Origin: Enterococcus xiangfangensis
GTDB lineage: Bacteria > Bacillota > Bacilli > Lactobacillales > Enterococcaceae
Assembly: GCF_005405365.1 (NCBI RefSeq)
Contig: NZ_BJDX01000007.1
Location: forward strand, 101,035-165,034
Direction of reading: 5' to 3'
Length of the DNA stretch: 64,000 nucleotides
A program made the position numbers and the translations under genes. The number at the start of each line of letters is the position of its first letter. The stretch's first letter is position 1. The notes beneath the pieces were generated by a model. That model was not told the DNA's origin. It did not search any database and saw only the letters and a program-made list of their open reading frames with translations. Shown here one piece after another: positions 17,855 to 24,789 of the stretch.

Positions 17855-18187
17855 TTGGAAATCGATAAAGAAGTCTTACGCGGATACATCGATCCAATCA
17901 TTCTAAGTATTCTGGCTAAAGCTGACAGCTATGGTTATGATCTTGCGCGCCAAGCAAAGGAACTGAGTCATGGAACTTTCGAATTGAAAGAAGGAACTTT
18001 ATACGTTGCATTCAAACGTTTAGAAAAAAATGGGTATGCAGTCGGCTATTGGCAAGAAGGCCAAGCGGCTCGACGTAAATACTATCATATAACAGAAAAA
18101 GGCCGGACTTTTTTGCAGCACAAAAAACAGGAATGGCAATTTATCAAACAATTAATGGACACTTTTTATAAAGGAGACGAAAACTAA
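17855..18187 (+). CDS. PadR family transcriptional regulator
   Basis: A 110-residue winged-helix protein of PadR type: ILSILAKADSYGYDLARQ helix, GTFELKEGTLYVAFKRLEKNG recognition part, and YYHITEKGR wing. A short C-terminal dimerisation helix follows. The start is TTG with AAGGAGG at 17841-17847. The gene overlaps the next one by one base (TAATG), so the two are translationally coupled. PadR genes paired with a small membrane protein usually form a self-controlled module answering envelope or drug stress. The inverted repeat over its own promoter supports autoregulation. Confidence 0.9.
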   Translation: MEIDKEVLRGYIDPIILSILAKADSYGYDLARQAKELSHGTFELKEGTLYVAFKRLEKNGYAVGYWQEGQAARRKYYHITEKGRTFLQHKKQEWQFIKQLMDTFYKGDEN

Positions 18188-18738
18188 TGAACACATCAAC
18201 CGATAATAAAATCCAAAAATTTGCAGAAGAAATGGTCAGAGAAAGTTTGAGCAAAGATCAGCTGAGTTACCCCGAACGGATGTCCTTGAAATTACAAGAA
18301 CTTCGCGAAAAAACAATCCAAAATCTAAAACCAAATCGCCAAGAAGAAACAGATGAGATTGCAGGGTATGTCAAAGATTACTTGACTCAATTGATGACTG
18401 AAGAAAATTTAAGCGAAGAAGATGCTTTGAATCGAACGATCGCTGTTTTCCAAGCAGATCGTCCACTTTCAGATGAGGAACAAAAAAATCTGGAACGACA
18501 AGCTTATTATCAATCCATCGATCCGCAAATCGAGGAGTCAATCGGATTAGGTTATGCCAGCAATTTATTCATTGGAATCGTGATTGGTGCAATCATCGGT
18601 ATTTTCGGACAGATTTTATATACCGGTGACTTGATTGGGATCGTCTTATTTTTGATGATCGGACTAGGTTTACTGCTGGGGATCGCCTTAGGGTTGAAAA
18701 AACACAATCGCATTATCAGTCAGCATCGAATGAAATAG
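18187..18738 (+). CDS. PadR-associated membrane protein
   Basis: A 183-residue protein. The first 110 residues are hydrophilic and helical (FAEEMVRESLSKDQLSYPERM, LTQLMTEENLSEEDAL), like the permease-prefix domain that accompanies PadR regulators. Two transmembrane helices follow (NLFIGIVIGAIIGIFGQIL and GIVLFLMIGLGLLLGIALGL) and the tail is basic. The function is unknown; the coupling to PadR suggests that it is the target or a sensor partner. It ends at a strong bidirectional terminator. Confidence 0.7.
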   Translation: MNTSTDNKIQKFAEEMVRESLSKDQLSYPERMSLKLQELREKTIQNLKPNRQEETDEIAGYVKDYLTQLMTEENLSEEDALNRTIAVFQADRPLSDEEQKNLERQAYYQSIDPQIEESIGLGYASNLFIGIVIGAIIGIFGQILYTGDLIGIVLFLMIGLGLLLGIALGLKKHNRIISQHRMK

Positions 18739-18744
18739 TTCACG

Positions 18745-18787
18745 CAAAAAAAGAGCGATGACAAAATTTTTGTCATCGCTCTTTTTT
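18745..18787. terminator. bidirectional terminator
   Basis: The stem AAGAGCGATGACAAAA/TTTTGTCATCGCTCTT is flanked by A- and T-runs. It serves the PadR module and the convergent kinase gene and belongs to the recurring TGACA...TGTCA hairpin group. Confidence 0.9.
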
Positions 18788-18865
18788 ATGCGGTGCTCCA
18801 GAATCTTCTTTAGAAAATAAGCTAAAATTTCTTATAGCTACTTACTTCTGTCACGACCACTTTTA

Positions 18866-19522
18866 TTATTCAGCAGGTACCGCTTGAACTTCTAAGATTT
18901 TTTCATCGATAATCTGAAGCACTTCATCGCGTGCTTGTTCATCGTCAACAAAGTTTAAACGATCACCATCGATTTGGATCTTAGGACTTTCATTGTAGTC
19001 TTCATACCATTGATCATAACGGCTGTTTAATTCTTTATAATAATCATATAAAGTTGGATCAGATTCTAATTGTTCATATTCACGGCCGCGTTTTTGGATA
19101 CGTTCCATCATCGTTTCAAACGAAACACGGATATGTACTAATAGATCCGGATGTTTTTTATGAGCCGCATATGGCAACTCTTGCATCATGTTAGCCAATA
19201 ATTCATCATAAACCTTTACTTCTGTCTCTGTTGCTCGACCAAGATCGGCATTTAGATGGAACAATAAAGAATCTTCATAGATTGAACGATCCAAGACATT
19301 GTTATCATCTTGCATAGCTTTTTTGATACTATCGAAACGTTTATTTAAAAAATAAATCTGCAATAAGAATGCATATTGCTCTGGATCGGCATAAAACAAT
19401 GGCAATACTTCATTATCATCAATTGATTCATAAAAAGCTTGACTGTCTAGATGCTCTGACAACATTGCGGTCAAACTTGATTTCCCTGCTCCAATGGTTC
19501 CTGCTAATACGATCACGCTCAT
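18866..19522 (-). CDS. deoxynucleoside kinase (dAK/dGK family)
   Basis: About 218 residues starting MSVIVLAGTIGAGKSSLTAML, where GTIGAGKSS is the P-loop. The family motif LDRSIYEDSLLFH (DRS) is near residue 80, and the lid region LVHIRVSFETMMERIQKRGREYEQ carries the arginines. These enzymes phosphorylate deoxyadenosine, deoxyguanosine or deoxycytidine for nucleotide salvage. The start at 19520-19522 has GGGGG just upstream; an extension to 19603 is open but lacks a ribosome site and would place extra residues before the P-loop. Convergent with the PadR module. Confidence 0.9.
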   Translation of the reverse strand: MSVIVLAGTIGAGKSSLTAMLSEHLDSQAFYESIDDNEVLPLFYADPEQYAFLLQIYFLNKRFDSIKKAMQDDNNVLDRSIYEDSLLFHLNADLGRATETEVKVYDELLANMMQELPYAAHKKHPDLLVHIRVSFETMMERIQKRGREYEQLESDPTLYDYYKELNSRYDQWYEDYNESPKIQIDGDRLNFVDDEQARDEVLQIIDEKILEVQAVPAE

Positions 19523-19690
19523 AAACCCCCAACTCGTTTCATACAAAATATAGTGCGTATTTTTCAACTTATACAATATACCCCCAATATCTGGTGTCGT
19601 CAAACAAAAAATTCGAAAAATTTGATTCTTTTTTTCTTCTAAGGAATGTTTAAAAAATCGTTGTTTTTCAAAAACTTTTCAGTAGTTTCG

Positions 19691-19719
19691 TTTACTTGTC
19701 GGCGTTCTCTGAGTAAAAT
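19691..19719 (+). promoter_or_regulatory. putative promoter of the mevalonate operon
   Basis: TTTACT, a 17-bp spacer and TAAAAT lie 158 bp before mvk. Transcription would start near 19726, which would cut into the Shine-Dalgarno of the 5-codon frame at 19735; if that frame is real, another promoter lies upstream. Confidence 0.5.
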
Positions 19720-19734
19720 GTAAAGGAGATTGAA

Positions 19735-19876
19735 ATGAATAACTATTATTAAATAAAAATTATCCCCTGTTTTTCAGGCGGGGCTAACACAAGATTGCGC
19801 GTTTCATTAAGCGGCAATCGGCTATTTTTCTCTGGAGGGAAAAATAATCACTCTAAAACGAAATAGGGGTTTTTAT
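19735..19876 (+). ncRNA. structured leader of the mevalonate operon
   Basis: The leader begins with a 5-codon frame (ATG at 19735, peptide MNNYY, stop 19750-19752) that has AAAGGAG 6 nt upstream. Three hairpins follow: CCCCTG/CAGGCGGGG at 19764-19783, GATTGC/GCAATC at 19793-19819, and TATTTTTCTC/GGGAAAAATA with a TGGA loop at 19823-19846. CCCCTGTT (19764-19771) can instead pair over eight bases (one G-U) with AATAGGGG (19862-19869), which contains the mvk Shine-Dalgarno. This gives two exclusive states. No known riboswitch class was recognised. Confidence 0.5.
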
Positions 19877-20818
19877 ATGAAATCGATTGGCACCGGTTAT
19901 GCCAGCGGGAAAATCATATTAATGGGAGAACATTCGGTTGTCTACGGGGAACCGGCGATCGCCTTTCCTTTTTCTGGAACAGGCATTCAAGCGACTATTC
20001 GCGCGAATAAATTAGAATCGTGGATCGAATCTAGTTTTTTTCACGGACCAATTTCAAAAGCACCAAATACGATGCGAAATGTTACGGTCTTGCTTTGGTA
20101 TTTAGTTAAATATTTTAAAATTCCAGAACCATTTTACTTAAAAATCGACAGCTCGATTCCCGCAGAACGCGGCATGGGTTCCAGTGCTGCCGTCGCTGTT
20201 GCGATTACTCGCGCGGTTTTTGATTGGATGGAAGAACCAGCAACACAAAAAAAAGTTCTCCATTTTGTCAATCAGGCTGAAGCTGTTGCTCATGGAAATC
20301 CTAGTGGGATCGACGCGACAACGATTAGCGGAACCGAACCCATTCTTTATCAAAAAGGGATTGGTTTTCAACCTTTCCAACTGAATATGGATGCTTTTTT
20401 AGTCGTTGCTGATACTGGGATCAAAGGTCAGACTCGCAAAGCAGTCAGCGACATCGCTCAGTTAATGAAGCTGCGTCCTTATGAAACGAATAAACAAATC
20501 CAAACACTGGGTAAATTAACTCGCCAAGCTCAACAGGCGATCTTACAAAACCGACCTAGAATTTTAGGCGATTGTATGAATCAAGCTCAAGGGTTGTTGC
20601 GCTTATTAGGCACCAGTAATCGGCATTTGGATCATTTGATCAAAACTGCTTTAGACAATCAGGCGCTTGGGGCAAAACTGACCGGCGGCGGTCGCGGCGG
20701 TTGCATGATCGCTTTAGCAGAAAATGAAACGAGCGGTCGGCAGTTGCAGCAGATTCTATTAGACGCTGGGGCACGAAATACATGGATCGAAGGGTTAGGG
20801 GTGTATGCGCATGTTTAG
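19877..20818 (+). CDS. mvk: mevalonate kinase
   Basis: A 313-residue GHMP kinase. Motif I is GKIILMGEHSVVYGEPAIAFP, motif II the ATP-binding PAERGMGSSAAVAVAI, and motif III KLTGGGRGGCMIAL; GNPSGIDATT contains the conserved Asp/Thr of mevalonate kinases. It phosphorylates mevalonate to 5-phosphomevalonate, the first kinase step to isopentenyl diphosphate. It heads the operon mvk-mvaD-pmk-fni and overlaps mvaD by 14 bp. Its ribosome site AGGGG is followed by ATG and may be masked by the leader structure. Confidence 0.96.
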   Translation: MKSIGTGYASGKIILMGEHSVVYGEPAIAFPFSGTGIQATIRANKLESWIESSFFHGPISKAPNTMRNVTVLLWYLVKYFKIPEPFYLKIDSSIPAERGMGSSAAVAVAITRAVFDWMEEPATQKKVLHFVNQAEAVAHGNPSGIDATTISGTEPILYQKGIGFQPFQLNMDAFLVVADTGIKGQTRKAVSDIAQLMKLRPYETNKQIQTLGKLTRQAQQAILQNRPRILGDCMNQAQGLLRLLGTSNRHLDHLIKTALDNQALGAKLTGGGRGGCMIALAENETSGRQLQQILLDAGARNTWIEGLGVYAHV

Positions 20819-21812
20819 CGGCAAAGCTCGAGCTTATACTAACATCGCCTTGATTAAATATTGGGGCAAAGAAGATCAAGAACTGATCATCCCGATGAAC
20901 AGCAGCTTATCGCTGACATTGGATGCTTTTTATACTGAAACTCAAGTCATCTTTTCAGAAGATCTGACTGAAGATTGCTTCTATTTAGACAATCAATTGC
21001 AAGATTCGAAAGCGACTGTAAAAGTGAGTCGCTTTCTTGATCTCGTCCGTTCTCAGGCCCGCTCTTCCTTATATGCGGTCGTTAAGAGTCAAAATTTTGT
21101 TCCAACAGCCGCTGGGTTAGCTTCTTCTGCAAGCGGATTGGCAGCTCTAGCTGGTGCGGCCAGTGCCGCATTGAAGTTAGATTTAGCACCGGAAGATTTA
21201 TCGCGTTTAGCACGTCGCGGTTCTGGTTCAGCCTGCCGCAGTATCTACGGCGGCTTTGCGGAATGGCAAAAAGGAAATTCTGATCAGACTTCTCGTGCTG
21301 TAAAAGTTCCTAGCAATAATTTCGAGAACGATTTAAGTATGATTTTTGTTGTCGTCAACGATGCTAAAAAAGATATCTCTAGTCGTGACGGTATGCAGCG
21401 AACCGTTGAAACTTCCGCGTTTTATGACGGTTGGTTGCAAACTGTGCCGCAAGACCTAGCGCGCGCAAAAAAAGCGATTATTGAAAAAGATTTTAACACG
21501 CTGGGGAAAGTAACTGAAGCTAGCGCTTTGAAGATGCACGGAACAACTCTAGCGGCTAATCCACCGTTTACCTATTGGTCAGCTGAAAGCATGCAAGTCA
21601 TGGACCTTGTCCGTCAACTCAGAAATAACGGTTTGCCTTGTTACTTCACAATGGACGCAGGTCCCAATGTTAAAATTTTAGTGGAACGAAAAAATGAGAA
21701 CGCATTGCTCCATGCTTTAAGTAGCCAGCTCAACTATCAACATTTAGTGGTCGCTCATGCAGGTCCAGCAATTGAAATCTTACCAGAAGATGCTCCCCTT
21801 CCATCTTTTTAG
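20805..21812 (+). CDS. mvaD: diphosphomevalonate decarboxylase
   Basis: A 335-residue GHMP-superfamily enzyme. It begins with ARAYTNIALIKYWGKED, the signature of this decarboxylase, and has the nucleotide loop PTAAGLASSASGLAALA and SGSACRSIYGGFAEW. It converts 5-diphosphomevalonate to isopentenyl diphosphate with ATP use and loss of CO2. The gene overlaps the end of mvk. ATG at 20805 and at 20811 are both possible; AGGGG at about 20797 is compatible with either. Downstream, pmk follows after 41 bp. Confidence 0.96.
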   Translation: MRMFSGKARAYTNIALIKYWGKEDQELIIPMNSSLSLTLDAFYTETQVIFSEDLTEDCFYLDNQLQDSKATVKVSRFLDLVRSQARSSLYAVVKSQNFVPTAAGLASSASGLAALAGAASAALKLDLAPEDLSRLARRGSGSACRSIYGGFAEWQKGNSDQTSRAVKVPSNNFENDLSMIFVVVNDAKKDISSRDGMQRTVETSAFYDGWLQTVPQDLARAKKAIIEKDFNTLGKVTEASALKMHGTTLAANPPFTYWSAESMQVMDLVRQLRNNGLPCYFTMDAGPNVKILVERKNENALLHALSSQLNYQHLVVAHAGPAIEILPEDAPLPSF

Positions 21813-21853
21813 TTTGTAAAATTAGTATGTAAAAATGAAAAAGGAGTCAGCAA

Positions 21854-22942
21854 ATGATCGAAGTCTCTGCACCAGGAAAATTATACATTGCCGGCGAATA
21901 TGCTGTAGTCGAACCTGGACATCCAGCGATTATTGTTGCGATTGATCAATTTATCTCGATCTCAATTGGGCCTGCCAAAAAAATCGGTAGCATTCAATCT
22001 GCTCAATATAGTGATCTGCCAGTGCGGTGGACTCGCCGCAACAATGAATTAGTCTTGGATCTCCGCGACAATCCATTCCATTATATTTTAGCCGCGATCC
22101 ACTTCACCGAAAAATTTGCGCAAGAAAACGGAAAAAAACTCGCCTTCTTCGATTTAAAAGTAACTAGCGAGTTGGATAATTCCAACGGCCGCAAATATGG
22201 ACTCGGTTCTAGTGGTGCGGTGACGGTCGCTACTGTCAAAGCGTTGAATGCTTTTTATGATTTACGACTTTCACAGTTGGAATTATTCAAATTAGCCACT
22301 TTAGCGCATTTAAATGTACAAGGCAACGGTTCTTGCGGCGATATCGCTGCAAGTTGTTATGGCGGTTGGCTGGCCTTTTCTACTTTTGATCACGACTGGG
22401 TTTTAAACAAATTAGCCACCGAAAAGTTGTCGTCTTTGATTGAAAGTGATTGGCCAAGTTTGCAAATTGAACCACTACAAGTGCCAGAAGATCTGCGCTT
22501 ACTGATTGGTTGGACGGGCAGTCCAGCTTCGACTTCTGATTTAGTCGATCAAGTCCATCAATCCCGTCAAGATAAAAAAACTTCTTATGAAAATTTTTTA
22601 AGTGACAGTAAACAATGTGTCGATCAGATGATTCAAGGCTTCAAACAAAAAGATGTGGCGTTGATTCAAAAAATGATTCGAAAAAATCGCTATTTATTGA
22701 ATCAGCTGACCAGTTTGAGCAATGTATCGATCGAGACAGAAGAATTGAAACGCTTGAATGATCTTGCTGAAAATTACGGCGGTGCCGCAAAATCATCAGG
22801 TGCTGGTGGCGGTGATTGCGGAATCGTAATCATCGACAAACGCGCCGGCATCTTACCTTTGATGAGCTCATGGGAAAAAGCCGGTATCACGCCGCTTCCT
22901 TTACATGTCTATCATTTCAAGGAGGAGCACCATGAATCGTAA
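21854..22942 (+). CDS. pmk: phosphomevalonate kinase
   Basis: A 362-residue GHMP kinase with the start APGKLYIAGEYAVVEPGHPA, the ATP loop KYGLGSSGAVTVATV, and GGAAKSSGAGGGDCGIVII near the C-terminus. It makes 5-diphosphomevalonate from 5-phosphomevalonate. AAAAAGGAGTCAGCAA gives a strong ribosome site. Its end overlaps the start of fni by 11 bp, and the AAGGAGG used for fni lies inside it, so translation is coupled. Confidence 0.95.
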   Translation: MIEVSAPGKLYIAGEYAVVEPGHPAIIVAIDQFISISIGPAKKIGSIQSAQYSDLPVRWTRRNNELVLDLRDNPFHYILAAIHFTEKFAQENGKKLAFFDLKVTSELDNSNGRKYGLGSSGAVTVATVKALNAFYDLRLSQLELFKLATLAHLNVQGNGSCGDIAASCYGGWLAFSTFDHDWVLNKLATEKLSSLIESDWPSLQIEPLQVPEDLRLLIGWTGSPASTSDLVDQVHQSRQDKKTSYENFLSDSKQCVDQMIQGFKQKDVALIQKMIRKNRYLLNQLTSLSNVSIETEELKRLNDLAENYGGAAKSSGAGGGDCGIVIIDKRAGILPLMSSWEKAGITPLPLHVYHFKEEHHES

Positions 22943-23975
22943 AGATGAACATGTCTCTTTAGCTCGCGCTTTTCATCATAAAATCAAGGAAAATGATTTT
23001 GATGCCGTTCGTTTGATTCATTCACCTTTAGTGACCACTCGTCCCAAAGCGATCGATCTGAGCACCGAATTTCTCGGTTTAAAACTAAGTGTGCCCTTTT
23101 ACATCAATGCGATGACTGGCGGTAGTGAGAAAACGAAACAGATCAACCATGATTTAGCTATCATTGCTCGCGAGACCAATTTGATGATGGCGACAGGATC
23201 TGTCAGTGCCGCGCTCAAAGATCCCACCGTAGCAGACTCTTATACGATCATTCGCCAAGTCAACCCCAACGGTTTGATTTTAGGAAATATGGGCGCTGGC
23301 AGAACAAGCGCTGACGCAAAAAAAATTGTCGATTTGCTTCAAGCAGACGGTCTGCAAATTCATTTGAATGTGCCGCAAGAATTGGTTATGCCTGAAGGCG
23401 ATCGTGATTTCCATACATGGTCACAAAATATCCAAGAAACGCTTCAACATTCTACCGTTCCTGTGATCGTTAAAGAAGTCGGTTTTGGGATGGATTACGA
23501 GACGATCCAACGTTTGAAAACACTCGGTGTAGCAGCTATTGACGTTTCCGGTCGCGGCGGCACGAGTTTTTCTCAAATTGAAAATGCTCGACGTCCCAAA
23601 AAAGAATTAGACTACTTAGCCGACTGGGGACAATCTACGGTGATTTCTTTACTGGAAGCACAAAATGATCCAGAGATGATTTTACTTGCTTCTGGCGGCA
23701 TTCGAAATGCCTTTGATATTTTCAAAGCGCTTTGTTTAGGGGCTAAAGCTGTTGGGATTTCTGCTACGATTTTAGATAGGCTGTTAAGCCACGGAATCGA
23801 AGCGGCGATCGAAATGATCGAAGACTGGAAAGTGCAGCTTCACCGATTGTATTTGATGACCAATAAAACAACGACTGCCGATTTGATTCGTAACCCGCTG
23901 ATTCTGAGCGGCGCGCCTAAAGAATGGTGCCAAGCTCGAGGAATCGATTATAAAAAATTAGCCGTACGAAAATAA
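22932..23975 (+). CDS. fni: type 2 isopentenyl-diphosphate isomerase (FMN-dependent)
   Basis: About 347 residues starting MNRKDEHVSLA, the classic start of type 2 IDI (RKDEH). FMN-site motifs are visible: PFYINAMTGGSEKT, ATGSVSAALKD, IHLNVPQELVMPEGDRDF, VKEVGFGMD, DVSGRGGTSF and ASGGIRN. It interconverts IPP and DMAPP using reduced FMN. An in-frame ATG at 22905 is open, but AAGGAGG directly before the ATG at 22932 decides the start. It ends the operon, with a perfect hairpin 31 bp later. Confidence 0.96.
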   Translation: MNRKDEHVSLARAFHHKIKENDFDAVRLIHSPLVTTRPKAIDLSTEFLGLKLSVPFYINAMTGGSEKTKQINHDLAIIARETNLMMATGSVSAALKDPTVADSYTIIRQVNPNGLILGNMGAGRTSADAKKIVDLLQADGLQIHLNVPQELVMPEGDRDFHTWSQNIQETLQHSTVPVIVKEVGFGMDYETIQRLKTLGVAAIDVSGRGGTSFSQIENARRPKKELDYLADWGQSTVISLLEAQNDPEMILLASGGIRNAFDIFKALCLGAKAVGISATILDRLLSHGIEAAIEMIEDWKVQLHRLYLMTNKTTTADLIRNPLILSGAPKEWCQARGIDYKKLAVRK

Positions 23976-24005
23976 GTTGTAAAATCTCAACTAAATCGAA
24001 TATAT

Positions 24006-24035
24006 AAAGGGCTGCGACATTTGTCGCAGCCCTTT
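24006..24035. terminator. terminator of the mevalonate operon
   Basis: A perfect 14-bp stem AAAGGGCTGCGACA/TGTCGCAGCCCTTT with a 2-nt loop. It belongs to the TGCGACA hairpin group and also faces the convergent gene at 24056. Confidence 0.85.
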
Positions 24036-24055
24036 ATGCTAATAAAACTTTGTAG

Positions 24056-24523
24056 TTACTTTCTAAACAAACGTTGCAGCCAATTCTTCTTTTCCCCAAT
24101 TCGAATATTTCCACTGACTTTTTTCTCGTCTAGCATCGATTGAAAAAGGATATTATCTTGCAGCAACAATTGATTGATAATCTTCAAACGTTTGATTTTC
24201 CGTACTTTTTGGTCATAAAGTTCTTGCTCATCGTGTTCAAATTCCTTATTTCGAGCAAAATCTCTTTGGATGATCTTCATTAATTCATATTGCTGTGTAA
24301 GCAGATGATTGATTTGCTTGATTTCAGCCGGCATCGCAGAGCTTTTTGAATCTGAAGGAGCTAATTGCTTCAGTGCGGCGACATAATCTTGCATATCCAA
24401 CATAAAGATATGATTTACCTTACTTGTCATCAAGTTTTTTTCCGTCGTCAAATAGTCGATTACAGCACCTAATCGTGCATTCGATTCAGCTAATTCTTGG
24501 ATCTCTCGTTTCAGTTTCTCCAT
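24056..24523 (-). CDS. uncharacterised coiled-coil protein
   Basis: A 155-residue, soluble, strongly helical and charged protein that I do not recognise. Residues 1-35 form a heptad-like segment (MEKLKREIQELAESNARLGAVI), the middle has NHLLTQQYELMKIIQRDFARN, and the last third is basic (KVRKIKRLKIINQLLLQDN) and ends in KKNWLQRLFRK, which could touch membrane or nucleic acid. No signal peptide or transmembrane helix. It stands alone between the mevalonate terminator and adhE. Its start has only a modest ribosome site (GAGAGTATGG). Confidence 0.6.
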   Translation of the reverse strand: MEKLKREIQELAESNARLGAVIDYLTTEKNLMTSKVNHIFMLDMQDYVAALKQLAPSDSKSSAMPAEIKQINHLLTQQYELMKIIQRDFARNKEFEHDEQELYDQKVRKIKRLKIINQLLLQDNILFQSMLDEKKVSGNIRIGEKKNWLQRLFRK

Positions 24524-24746
24524 ACTCTCGAACCTTTCCTCTCATCCTAATCCTAGTCTATCGTTTTTCACAGACTATAACAATCAAAGAGAGTCATTTT
24601 AGTTAAAAAGTCGGCTCTTTTAAACAAAAATAAATAAAGGTTTCTTCATCGTTCACAAAATTTTATAAAATAAAGAATACCGAATCATCCCCGGTAAAAA
24701 AATCGCCATCGAAGTGGATTGCTTCAAAAAAATCAAAAATTTTTAA

Positions 24747-24782
24747 AAAAAGAAGTTGCGACTATTTGTCACAACTTCTTTT
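24747..24782 (-). terminator. terminator of the reverse-strand adhE
   Basis: The stem AAAAGAAGTTGCGACTA/TTTGTCACAACTTCTTTT lies directly after the adhE stop. It is another TGCGACA-type hairpin. Confidence 0.85.
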
Positions 24783-24789
24783 GATTGTA

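Noticed and set aside
19523..19603. N-terminal extension of the deoxynucleoside kinase
   Set aside because: No ribosome site at the upstream ATG; the P-loop begins right after the start at 19522, as in the family.
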